Source of the DNA: Chitinophagaceae bacterium
Lineage (GTDB): Bacteria; Bacteroidota; Bacteroidia; Chitinophagales; Chitinophagaceae
DNA: 64,000 bases
NCBI GenBank assembly: GCA_023957155.1
Contig: JAMLHK010000001.1
Coordinates: 558,001-622,000 of the forward strand
Direction of reading: 5' to 3'
The notes below the pieces were generated by a model. It was given only the letters and a program-made list of their open reading frames with translations, was not told where the DNA came from and ran no database searches. The translations under genes and the position numbers were made by a program. Positions 40,137-48,196 of this stretch are shown in pieces. Numbering within the stretch: the stretch's first letter is position 1; every line of letters starts with the position of its first letter.

Positions 40137-40322
40137 TCAACTGATTTTGCCTTGCAAGGCAATCAGCTTGTTGTATATGTCGCTCCAATAGGCTTGCTGT
40201 CTGCTATCTGCTATCGGTTGGGGTGGTATGTGATAGCAGTTCTTAAAGTATGCTGCCCGTTCTATGGCTGCGGTGAGGTCTGTAACGTCAATTTGTTCCC
40301 CGTTCAAATCCGTTATCTTCAT
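40137..40322 (-). CDS. hypothetical protein of the DUF932 cluster
   Basis: A 61-residue soluble protein from ATG 40322. LNGEQIDVTDLTAAIERAAY and RQQAYWSDIYNKLIALQ are typical of short proteins in Bacteroidota mobile elements. It overlaps the upstream gene by 35 bases, which supports co-expression. Function unknown. Confidence 0.6.
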   Translation of the reverse strand: MKITDLNGEQIDVTDLTAAIERAAYFKNCYHIPPQPIADSRQQAYWSDIYNKLIALQGKIS

Positions 40323-40548
40323 CACTTTCTTTTTTTGTTTGTATGTTGTAATACTTCAGAAATAAGTCGTAGTCAAAATCAATCAGGGAATACACATCCA
40401 AAAACAGTTCATCAACCTGTTGATAGGTTAAACACGTATGTACATCTCCCATTACTATATGGATGCTTCCGTTTCGTGCCTGATAAATGTTGAAATAGCC
40501 GCCTTTCCGTCCGTTGTTTAATTCGTATCTGAAATAGTTCGTTTTCAT
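40288..40548 (-). CDS. hypothetical protein of the DUF932 cluster
   Basis: An 86-residue protein (MKTNYFRYELNNGRKGGYFN at the start, acidic C-terminal end). It lies 9 bases downstream of the 125-residue helical gene. Soluble; no motif recognised. Confidence 0.6.
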   Translation of the reverse strand: MKTNYFRYELNNGRKGGYFNIYQARNGSIHIVMGDVHTCLTYQQVDELFLDVYSLIDFDYDLFLKYYNIQTKKESDEDNGFERGTN

Positions 40549-40557
40549 ATCTACGCT

Positions 40558-40935
40558 TTATGGGTTAAATAATAGGTCAATGGCTAACACAAACTTGTGG
40601 TTGCTATGCTTCCGTATGGAGGTGTACGACAACATGCAATGCACCATGTACAATGCGGTATAGCCATCAAATAACTGGTCGGCGAACAGGCGGCTTTGTG
40701 TATGTAGCCGCTTTCCGTACTTGCCTATCTTATTTCTGACTTCTTCTACAAAGGATAGCCATGCTTCAACCGTTAGTAATCCGTTTTTCCATTGGTTGCG
40801 TATAGCCTGTTCGTCTTCCAGTATGGTTAGGCACATATTGTTTGTATATTCCAGTAAGGCGGGTATTTCCTGCGGAAACAATTCATGCAGTAACCTCGCT
40901 TTCTCTACGTTTATTAAATCTTCTAAAGGTTTCAT
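40558..40935 (-). CDS. hypothetical helical protein of the DUF932 cluster
   Basis: A 125-residue protein from ATG 40935 (MKPLEDLINVEKARLLHELF); an earlier in-frame opening overlaps the DUF932 gene end and is not used. It is predicted helical, with LFADQLFDGYTALYMVHCML. Function unknown. Confidence 0.6.
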   Translation of the reverse strand: MKPLEDLINVEKARLLHELFPQEIPALLEYTNNMCLTILEDEQAIRNQWKNGLLTVEAWLSFVEEVRNKIGKYGKRLHTQSRLFADQLFDGYTALYMVHCMLSYTSIRKHSNHKFVLAIDLLFNP

Positions 40936-40997
40936 GATACCTGATTTTGAAAAGTGAGTAATAAGGACAGGCAGACATTGCTGCCTGTCCCATAGTT

Positions 40998-42071
40998 TTA
41001 ATTCAGGGTAAGCATATCTGCACCGTCTTTGGCAAACTGGCTGCACAGTTCAAATGCACGTTGGGCTTTAGCCTGTGCTGTACCTCCCATTACAATGGAT
41101 TGCAGCTTGCTTTCATCGTCTTTGTAATTCCGCACATTCTGATAGTAACCCGTTACGGCATTGTATGCCCCGAATACAGTTCCTTTGGTTGTATTCATTT
41201 GTTGTGTGTCCGCCATCATTCCGTAAGCAATAGCATCTTCTACCGTATTTTTGAATAGCGTTGACAGTTTATCGTCTGCACCTTTTTTAAGCGCATCCAA
41301 TGTTTCCTTATTCGGGCAAAGTGCCAGTTGAATAAGTTTCTTCACTTCGGTATCTGTGATACGCACCTTTGTCCAATGGTTGAAAATGTCCTCCAGTTGG
41401 GTACTTAACTGATTAGCCAAACCCATTACTTTATGAGCGTTTTCCAAACGCTGCTTTGCGCCTGATGTATGGCGAATGCGTATTACATTAGACATATTGC
41501 CCAATGCTGCATTAAGGGTGTTTTGGCAAACGATACGCACAGGTGTAAATGCAGCGGTAATACTTCCTGTACCATCATGTGAGGTTGTCAAGAAGATGTA
41601 TTTTTCGGTAACATCATCTCCGTTACCTACCCGGATGTAGTCAGGAAGTTTGGCTGTAATAAATATGCGCTCTCCGTTGCCTAATGCTCCTGCGGTTTCA
41701 TACAGGATGCCATCGCTTCCACCTACAATAGCGTCAAAAAACGCAAAGGCATCTGCATTCTGTACGATCTGGTAGTCCTTGCCCACTACGCCAAAAACCT
41801 GGTTGGTGTCGGTTCGCATGGTGGCGAAGTTGTCAGACAGTAAGATATTGCCACCTTCTTTTATTTCACCGTCATCGCCTATGCTAACGCCTGTGCCACG
41901 GGTGTATAAAGGTGATTTGATAACCTCGAAATCAAGTCCTGCATATTTGATAGCTTCGGCGCTGGTGGGGTATTGTTCTACTATCTGCCCCAAATTGTGC
42001 CATGCTTTCTGCTGTACGCTAAAGAAGCTGTATTTACCTGTACGTGTGTTATAATTAAGATTATGTGCCAT
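40998..42071 (-). CDS. DUF932 domain protein
   Basis: A 357-residue protein of the DUF932 family (phage/plasmid-like protein TIGR03299 type): MAHNLNYNTRTGKYSFFSVQ, then WHNLGQIVEQYPTSAEAIKY, VFGVVGKDYQIVQNADAFAF, and TPVRIVCQNTLNAAL. These proteins are common in plasmids, phages and conjugative elements; their role is unclear, possibly protection or replication of mobile DNA. It is first of the leftward cluster after the mini-SSB frame. Confidence 0.88.
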   Translation of the reverse strand: MAHNLNYNTRTGKYSFFSVQQKAWHNLGQIVEQYPTSAEAIKYAGLDFEVIKSPLYTRGTGVSIGDDGEIKEGGNILLSDNFATMRTDTNQVFGVVGKDYQIVQNADAFAFFDAIVGGSDGILYETAGALGNGERIFITAKLPDYIRVGNGDDVTEKYIFLTTSHDGTGSITAAFTPVRIVCQNTLNAALGNMSNVIRIRHTSGAKQRLENAHKVMGLANQLSTQLEDIFNHWTKVRITDTEVKKLIQLALCPNKETLDALKKGADDKLSTLFKNTVEDAIAYGMMADTQQMNTTKGTVFGAYNAVTGYYQNVRNYKDDESKLQSIVMGGTAQAKAQRAFELCSQFAKDGADMLTLN

Positions 42072-42112
42072 GATTGAAAATTTTTAAAAGTTGATAAATG
42101 AGAATTGAGTGA

Positions 42113-42265
42113 TTAGAAAGGCAAGTCTTCATTGCCATTGTTAGTAGGTACTGTGCATTTGTTCCGGTAGCTCTCGTTCTTCACTGCGGAAAAATTCACT
42201 ACCTGTTTGCTGCTCGGCGAGGTACTGATGTGTGCGCCTCTCGTTGATCTTCTAATGATGTTCAT
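42113..42265 (-). pseudogene. internally deleted SSB-like mini-frame
   Basis: The 50-codon frame begins MNIIRRSTRGAHISTSPSSK and continues QVVNFSAVKNESYRN, which aligns with the first strands of single-stranded DNA-binding protein (MNIIGRLTRDAEV...KQVVNFSVATNDSYRNK). It then jumps to NNGNEDLPF, the SSB C-terminal tip. About 70 residues of OB fold are missing although the frame is intact, so it is an in-frame deletion remnant or a minimal peptide that keeps the partner-binding tip. It lies 41 bases upstream of the DUF932 gene. Confidence 0.65.
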
Positions 42266-42317
42266 GATTTTTAATTTTTAATTGTGAAACCATTTTGTTT
42301 GCTTCTTTTTTTCACCC

Positions 42318-42512
42318 GCCTGCCCTAAAAGGCATTTTTCCAAAAGAAAAAACGGGAAAAAAGAAAGCAGCGACAGAGTGTAGCCGAAGGCGCGAAGAGC
42401 TATAAGTCCCGAAGGGTGCAAGCGTAGCGCAGCATTATGCGCTCGTAGCAACGAAGGCGTAACTATCTTAGCTGCCTTTTTGCCCGTTTCTTTGGAAAAT
42501 GCCAAAGCAGGC
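42318..42512. repeat. 195-base structured inverted-repeat element
   Basis: The arm 42318-42371 (starting GCCTGCCC, ending AAGCAGC) is imperfectly complementary to 42471-42512 (GCTGCC to AAAGCAGGC), forming a long cruciform or RNA stem. The enclosed 99 bases contain a further hairpin (AGCGCA / TGCGCT) and are GC-richer than the surroundings. No convincing gene overlaps it. It could be a non-coding RNA, a MITE-like insertion or a transfer-related structure. The rest of 42266-42666 shows nothing else. Confidence 0.5.
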
Positions 42513-42666
42513 TGGTTGCCATTTCAGCTAATTCAACCTTGATGATAGCTTGAATAATGAAGCATGAGGGGGATGTAAGGCGGCGAGGAGATGAGCCGGT
42601 CACGATGCAATCGGGACGGAAGCGAAGTGTACCCTGGAATGACCCGACCCGAAGGGACATGCCTAA

Positions 42667-42699
42667 AAAATAAAAAAGCCGAAGACAGTTCTCCGGCTT
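42667..42699 (-). terminator. intrinsic terminator after the HEPN-motif gene
   Basis: On the minus strand AAGCCG and CGGCTT pair across an 12-base loop and are followed by a T-rich run (TTTTTTATTTTTT region). It lies 23 bases beyond the stop at 42722 and marks the left end of the defence-like cassette. Confidence 0.75.
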
Positions 42700-42721
42700 A
42701 TATACTAAAAGCTGTGTGAAG

Positions 42722-43867
42722 TTATTGATCTATGTTTTCATACAATTCTTTAATCTTCTCCCGTATTGGCTTCGGGTCTAAATGCTTATTTAATTTATCT
42801 GCCTTTTGATAGTATGGCAGAACCGCTTTAGGCAATTTCGCTTTTCTAAAATGATTTTGTTCATTTTTCCACTCGTCATATTTTTTATCTCCAAACTTTA
42901 CCAATAACTCAATTAGTCTGGTCATTTCAGCATTGAGATTTCTCTGAATTATTTTGTCCTCCAGATTGAACAATTCCGCATCGCTAAGATTGATCTTATC
43001 CTTCTTTTCATATCGGGTGAGCTTGTTTTCAATTTCTATCTTTTCTTTGTCAACAGGATTTGTAGTTATATTCCAGGCTTGCCACATATCATGCTCTTTA
43101 TTATAGGTAATACTTGTATCTGCCCACTTGCCATAAAATTGTGCTGTTTTTCTTACAATAAATCCATTCAAGCCATCTTCACTTCCTTTTACTTCAATAT
43201 CTCTAAGGAATGGAAAGAAGCCTTTAATGATTTTATCTTCCTTATAAGAAGCAAAACTATCTCGGTATAGACATCTAAAAGCATCAAAAAAACTAATTAC
43301 ATTATTTACCGCCGGATATAGAAATGTGTTTACGTCAAAATAATACCTGCCTACTCCCTCAATTCTGATTGGCTCCGAATCGTGCAAATTATAAGCGTCG
43401 TCATTTAAGCTATACGCTGCATGAAAAAAGGTATTTCTAATTGCTGCATGATGGTTATCGTTAAAGAACTGAATAATGTGCTGCTTGCCGCAATCGTTCA
43501 ATATTTCCACGACAAGGTTTATTTTTTCGCCTGTCCCCAATAATCTGTCTTGTTTTCTTGTTTTCCAGAAAAAATAGGATGAACCTCTATAACCAAGTGA
43601 AATATTGCAAAGGCTACCTAAGATATTATAAAAATCGCTGTTTTCAAAAAAGGTCGAGTATAATAAGCAAGCCATACGGGTTTTCTCTTTCCCAGCAAAT
43701 TCGGTATAAAGTCTTTTATACATCTCTATTGCATCAAACCATTCATGAAGCGTATCTTCAATTGATGCCATACCCTTGAAGTTTATCAAGGTAAGAATAA
43801 ACTCAAATTCATTTTTCGCTTTTGCTTCCTCAAATAATGATGTAAGATCTTTTATTGTATTTTTCAT
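42722..43867 (-). CDS. putative HEPN-motif RNase in the OLD/UvrD cassette
   Basis: A 381-residue protein from ATG 43867 (MKNTIKDLTSLFEEAKAKNE). It is largely helical and contains IRNTFFHAAYS with Arg144-Asn-x3-His149, the R-N-x3-H form of the catalytic motif of HEPN ribonucleases found in many toxin and anti-phage systems. There are no membrane segments. It follows the UvrD-like gene by 104 bases in the same direction and ends at a terminator. Function as an effector RNase is inferred from the motif and context; overall fold not confirmed. Alternative: an unrelated helical protein. Confidence 0.6.
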   Translation of the reverse strand: MKNTIKDLTSLFEEAKAKNEFEFILTLINFKGMASIEDTLHEWFDAIEMYKRLYTEFAGKEKTRMACLLYSTFFENSDFYNILGSLCNISLGYRGSSYFFWKTRKQDRLLGTGEKINLVVEILNDCGKQHIIQFFNDNHHAAIRNTFFHAAYSLNDDAYNLHDSEPIRIEGVGRYYFDVNTFLYPAVNNVISFFDAFRCLYRDSFASYKEDKIIKGFFPFLRDIEVKGSEDGLNGFIVRKTAQFYGKWADTSITYNKEHDMWQAWNITTNPVDKEKIEIENKLTRYEKKDKINLSDAELFNLEDKIIQRNLNAEMTRLIELLVKFGDKKYDEWKNEQNHFRKAKLPKAVLPYYQKADKLNKHLDPKPIREKIKELYENIDQ

Positions 43868-43971
43868 ATAACAATTTATTATAAAAGAACACCTGAACAA
43901 GTCGGCTGATTAAAACTAAAATCATGAATAGATAAGCCGTACTATTGGGGCAGGCTTTAAAATTTATCGGG

Positions 43972-45747
43972 TCATATTTGATCATAAGTGAATACAACGT
44001 TTTGTAATATAGGTGTGATCACAAGCGGATCACCTTTTTTTGTTTGCCTGCCAGTTTCACTAATTAAATGAAGATTTGTTTTTGCTCGAGAGCAGATCAC
44101 ATATAATAACTTTTGAGAAGCCTCTGTGGCATTTCCTGAAAAAATTTCATTCCAATGAGGGATATATCCATTCAGTAAACCGTAAGCAATAACAGTTTCA
44201 AATTCTTCACCTTTTACACCAACACAAGTGTTTATTATGACACCAGTCATTTCCCTATAAAAACTCTTAAAAGTCTGTATATCACTGGAAATTGTGAATT
44301 GGGGATCATTTAATCTTTTTTCAATTGTATCAAAAAATAGTTTTCGACTTGCGACGAGATTGGGATATTGTAAATAATTCACGCCGATAGCATTAACGAA
44401 TTGATCAAAGCAATCATTTAAATAGTCTATCCCTTCATTTTCTTGTGATTTAATTGAGTTTATTAGTTTTAATAATGCCCTTTCACTTGAATACTTATCA
44501 ATTAATTCACCATTAATTTCCACTCTAAAATTATCAATTAGTTCAGTAGCCCACCTATATCTTAAAGAGTAAATTTTAGGATTAGGTTGCGTAAGCAATA
44601 GCCTGGATAATTTATACCAAATGTTTTCCCGATTTCTCGACATAGGAGCCAATCCCGATGCATCAAAATTTACATCTGGAAGTATGGCCCTTAGTTTTTT
44701 AGAAATAGTTGTTATTAACCACCATTGAGGAACAAGTACACAAATTTCATCTTCTGTTATCCCTTTATCAAGGCTTACCTTAATCAATCGGGCAATTTCA
44801 TCAACGAGCTTAGAATGAGCGATTGAACTATTAAATGTTATACAACCCATTTCTTTAGCATTACTGCCGACAGATCTAATTGCTATTTTTTGAGTTTGAA
44901 AATGACTGTAAAAATCAATAATTCTTTGGCATGTCCTATAATTGCCAGTTAAGGTTAAAGGAGTAACTGGCATATCGTCAATCTCGGCTCTCACTTCTTC
45001 AATACTTTTTGCTACACCGCCTAATGAAGCATAGATAGCTTGATCTGTATCTCCGACCAGAAAAAGAGATGTCTTACCTTTTCCAGCTTTAACGATCAGT
45101 GAGATAATGGCATATAATAAATCCTGTGTGTCCTGATATTCATCCACACAAATCAACTTGAATAAATTTGATAAAGTAACTTGGATCTTCGGGTGAGTAA
45201 TTAAAATCCTATACGAGTAGTAAAGAAGAAGGTCGAAGTCAATTAATTTTTTCTTTTTTAGAATTTCGTGATATTCTTTTAATAAATTCTTCTGAACTGA
45301 TTTAGGTTCAACAAAACTGCCATCCCTATTAAAACGAAGGTTAATGGGGTCAATAGGCTTTAGTCTATACTTGACTTTTAGAGCGTCCAAAAGATCAGAA
45401 CAGAAAGTTTCATCGGCAATAGAATATCCATTTCTTAGCTCTGGCAAATAACAAGAATGTGGCTTTATAACCCATTCAAGGCAAAATGAATGCAACGTGC
45501 CAGACCAAATTCTATTGCTATTTATTCCCATTGCATTTAGGCGATGAAAGATTTCTTCAGATGCCCTTACAGTGAATGTTAATGCTGCTACTCTTTTCTT
45601 ATTGTGTTCAGCTAACTTTGATAACTCATAAGCAAGTTTGTGAATAATAACTCTCGTTTTCCCGCTACCAGGACATGCTGTCAGCAGCACATGCCCATCC
45701 TGCTGAACGGCGATTTTCTGTTCATTATTTAGCTTAGCTAAAATCAC
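43972..45747 (-). CDS. UvrD/PcrA-like superfamily 1 helicase (GajB-like)
   Basis: A 591-residue helicase. Motif I is TACPGSGKTR (23-32), Ia AALTFTVRASEEI, II ICVDEYQDTQD, III FLVGDTDQAIYASLGG, IV-like LTGNYRTC, V VKGEEFETVIAYGLL and VI LYVICSRAKTNLHL. It begins with GTG at 45747, overlapping the OLD gene stop by 4 bases (GTGA), so the two are translationally coupled. Tandem OLD nuclease plus UvrD helicase is the layout of Gabija-type anti-phage systems (GajA/GajB), though GajB is usually shorter (about 500). Confidence 0.88.
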   Translation of the reverse strand: MILAKLNNEQKIAVQQDGHVLLTACPGSGKTRVIIHKLAYELSKLAEHNKKRVAALTFTVRASEEIFHRLNAMGINSNRIWSGTLHSFCLEWVIKPHSCYLPELRNGYSIADETFCSDLLDALKVKYRLKPIDPINLRFNRDGSFVEPKSVQKNLLKEYHEILKKKKLIDFDLLLYYSYRILITHPKIQVTLSNLFKLICVDEYQDTQDLLYAIISLIVKAGKGKTSLFLVGDTDQAIYASLGGVAKSIEEVRAEIDDMPVTPLTLTGNYRTCQRIIDFYSHFQTQKIAIRSVGSNAKEMGCITFNSSIAHSKLVDEIARLIKVSLDKGITEDEICVLVPQWWLITTISKKLRAILPDVNFDASGLAPMSRNRENIWYKLSRLLLTQPNPKIYSLRYRWATELIDNFRVEINGELIDKYSSERALLKLINSIKSQENEGIDYLNDCFDQFVNAIGVNYLQYPNLVASRKLFFDTIEKRLNDPQFTISSDIQTFKSFYREMTGVIINTCVGVKGEEFETVIAYGLLNGYIPHWNEIFSGNATEASQKLLYVICSRAKTNLHLISETGRQTKKGDPLVITPILQNVVFTYDQI

Positions 45748-47858
45748 AGCAGCTTAAAAAATTTTGTTAACTGATCATCTGCAAAGTCCGTACAAAAATC
45801 ATTTATTAATTGTTCCACCGATTTACCTCTTACTACAAATTTCTGGGCTATATCATAATCGGAAGCCTCTTTATGATTACGTATAGACTTTAGACGATAA
45901 TTTATAGCCTTACCCTTTGAAGCAGGATTAAGATGTGACGATGCGAATGCGATTGCTTCGATGATGTAATCGGGAATATATGTATTGTAAACAAGTTGGT
46001 CTGCTACTAATAAAGCGAGCCAGCCCTTACCATATTTATTAGCCAGCCTTAAAACTTCAACTCCGGCTATTTCAACAGATACATCTTCCAACTTAACCTT
46101 TGATTTCTGAACGTTTGCTGGATTTTTATAAATTTTATTGAGGCAGTTTACAAACTCAAAACTATTGTCATTCATTAACAAATCAACTTCAAATGTATAT
46201 TCCGCGTAAAATGGTTTCAAAAAAGGATTTGAATTGCAAAAGTCATCTAATTCAGATTTCCGTTGTTCCCCATTTTCTTGAGCGGCACGACAATGTTTTT
46301 GATAATCATTATCGTCGCCAGGGTCATCGGGTATGGTAATGATAGACTTGTCTGTGTCGGTTATGATAGCACAGTGTTTATTGATTCTATCTTCATGAAA
46401 AAGCCGAGCAACATTCTGAAAGCCTGTGCTTCCGATATTCACTAAACTTACACCGATTTCATCAAGAGATAACCCAATCACTTTCTGAAATAATGCGGGA
46501 ATAAGGATTTGTTCAGTGTCGCCCTCTACAAGTAAAATTCCTTTAGCGAAAAGGAGATTGCTTCGCACAGCATCTAAATATCGTTCAATCCTTCCGATTT
46601 CATCGCCGTTCAATTTGTTTGACGGATAAAACACATGTGCCTCTTGTTTACCGCGACATAGAATATTAACGCTACTAATTTTACTAACTGATGATATATG
46701 AGTTGAGTGGGTGCTAATAATAACCTGTGTCTTATTTCCTTTGAGATTGTCAAATAGAGTTTTTTGTATGTGAGTGTGTATATGAGCTTCTGGTTCTTCA
46801 ATTAGTAGAAAATTGGCAATTTTGTCAATCTTTACCCTTTCATATTCGAGTAATTTTAACGATAAATATATCAGATTTGCACCACCTAAACTCAACTCCC
46901 ATATTTTCCCTTCATATCCATCCTCATCAGGGTCGCCTACCCATAGTTTAAGCGATTGAAAAAGTTTTTCCATGTCATTGGGCAGTTCCGACTTGATATT
47001 GATATTTGGCGCATAGGTTGTGCCAACGGCTTCTTTTATACTCTTGTCAATGCCTTTTTTTATGTCCTGTACCTCGTCGAGTGTGCTTATTTGATCATTC
47101 AGTTGGTCAATGCTGTCTATTATTTCATTCTGCTTTGTGACGGAAACAGTTTTCTCCTTTCCTCTAAGTAAGTTTACCAACGGATTGTTAGCGTAAGATT
47201 TTAAATCAGCTTCGACATCCCTTAATGCTTTAATAAAGGTGCAAGAAACCTCATTGTGAATATTGATTTCTTTAGGTAGCCAAGTACCGAATATTAATTC
47301 CTCCTTTTCATCAGGATCAGGAAATTCTATCGTATCAAAATCACCAACATATCGTTTATAGATAGCGTCATCACTAAAATCAGCTACACCGCGGCTAAGG
47401 TAAACAGTTTCATAATTTTCAATGGTTATCTTATCAAGTAGAAGTTGTAGGTCTGTTTCATTCTTTCCATCCGTTTGCGCGTAATCATAAAGCTCTTTCC
47501 TGAACTGATATTTTGGCCGAAAGAAAACCGAATAACTTCCTTTGTTATGAGTGTCCATGTGTCCGCTGGTTTGAACAGCCAAAGCCTGGGCTTCTTCACT
47601 TGAATCCAGATTATCAAATTGAAGTGAAATTATTATCCAATGTCCAGACCATTTGTTACCAAGAACCCTATTAAAATCACTCGGAAAAAATTTCACAAAT
47701 CTCGGCATGGTATCATCAAGCAATATTCGCAATGCGTAAAACAAGTTAGTTTTACCAGAACCATTTTCACCAATTATCGTGTTTATTCCATCGTGGAAGT
47801 AAAACTTTGCTTTTCTAAAATTTCTAAAATTACGAATGGCAAGAGATGAGATATACAT
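45744..47858 (-). CDS. OLD-family ATPase/TOPRIM nuclease (GajA-like)
   Basis: A 704-residue protein. The SMC/RecF-like ATPase has Walker A GENGSGKT (30-37), a signature-like LSLGGANLIYLSLKLLEYER, Walker B FLLIEEPEAHIHTHIQ and H-loop QVIISTHSTHI. A TOPRIM nuclease follows (GILLVEGDTEQILIPALF with the catalytic Glu, then CAIITDTDKS). This is the class 2 OLD architecture that occurs with UvrD partners. It should be a DNA endonuclease regulated by nucleotides. It is followed directly by the helicase gene. At about 700 residues it is longer than Bacillus GajA (about 580). Confidence 0.9.
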   Translation of the reverse strand: MYISSLAIRNFRNFRKAKFYFHDGINTIIGENGSGKTNLFYALRILLDDTMPRFVKFFPSDFNRVLGNKWSGHWIIISLQFDNLDSSEEAQALAVQTSGHMDTHNKGSYSVFFRPKYQFRKELYDYAQTDGKNETDLQLLLDKITIENYETVYLSRGVADFSDDAIYKRYVGDFDTIEFPDPDEKEELIFGTWLPKEINIHNEVSCTFIKALRDVEADLKSYANNPLVNLLRGKEKTVSVTKQNEIIDSIDQLNDQISTLDEVQDIKKGIDKSIKEAVGTTYAPNINIKSELPNDMEKLFQSLKLWVGDPDEDGYEGKIWELSLGGANLIYLSLKLLEYERVKIDKIANFLLIEEPEAHIHTHIQKTLFDNLKGNKTQVIISTHSTHISSVSKISSVNILCRGKQEAHVFYPSNKLNGDEIGRIERYLDAVRSNLLFAKGILLVEGDTEQILIPALFQKVIGLSLDEIGVSLVNIGSTGFQNVARLFHEDRINKHCAIITDTDKSIITIPDDPGDDNDYQKHCRAAQENGEQRKSELDDFCNSNPFLKPFYAEYTFEVDLLMNDNSFEFVNCLNKIYKNPANVQKSKVKLEDVSVEIAGVEVLRLANKYGKGWLALLVADQLVYNTYIPDYIIEAIAFASSHLNPASKGKAINYRLKSIRNHKEASDYDIAQKFVVRGKSVEQLINDFCTDFADDQLTKFFKLL

Positions 47859-47921
47859 GTAACTTATATGAATTGACGCATTATTTATTTGATAAAAGAG
47901 CCTTTAAGGAAACTCCCAAAA

Positions 47922-48122
47922 CTATTTTCTATCCTTAGATGACATTAACAAATCTCTTATGTCAACATCGAGCAATTTGGCTATTAGGTTTAAGACTTCT
48001 ATGCTCGGCTGCCGCCTGTTGTGAACATAGGAATTGACCATGTTATAGCTTTTTCCCAATTTTTCAGCTAACCATTTTTGTTTAATGCCCTTTTCTTCCA
48101 ATACTTCTCTAATTCGGTTCAT
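47922..48122 (-). CDS. XRE-type HTH regulator of the cassette
   Basis: A 66-residue protein made of one helix-turn-helix: RIREVLEEKGIKQKWLAEKL, KSYNMVNSYVHNRRQPSIEV, then NLIAKLLDVDIRDLL. It is the first gene of the leftward cassette, 63 bases before the OLD gene. Such stand-alone regulators accompany restriction and other defence systems in Bacteroidota elements and probably control their expression. Confidence 0.88.
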   Translation of the reverse strand: MNRIREVLEEKGIKQKWLAEKLGKSYNMVNSYVHNRRQPSIEVLNLIAKLLDVDIRDLLMSSKDRK

Positions 48123-48141
48123 CGTAACTACGATATTTAAT

Positions 48142-48149
48142 CAAAAGTA
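48142..48149 (-). promoter_or_regulatory. -7 box of the HTH-OLD-UvrD-HEPN cassette
   Basis: On the minus strand TACTTTTG (48142-48149) fits TAnnTTTG and lies 19 bases before the ATG of the HTH gene. No good -33 box is seen, suggesting weak or activated transcription. Confidence 0.5.
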
Positions 48150-48162
48150 CAATTTTGAAGTC

Positions 48163-48193
48163 AAAAAACATCTCATTTAGTGAGATGTTTTTT
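48163..48193 (-). terminator. terminator after mobC
   Basis: AAAAAACATCTCA and TGAGATGTTTTTT form a perfect 13-bp stem with a 5-base loop, with A and T runs giving function in both directions. It lies 3 bases after the mobC stop and insulates the transfer operon from the defence-like cassette. Confidence 0.85.
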
Positions 48194-48196
48194 ATA

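Noticed and set aside
42278-42505. 75-codon leftward frame
   Set aside because: It spans the inverted-repeat element, has no leader and its composition follows the structured DNA, so a protein is unlikely.
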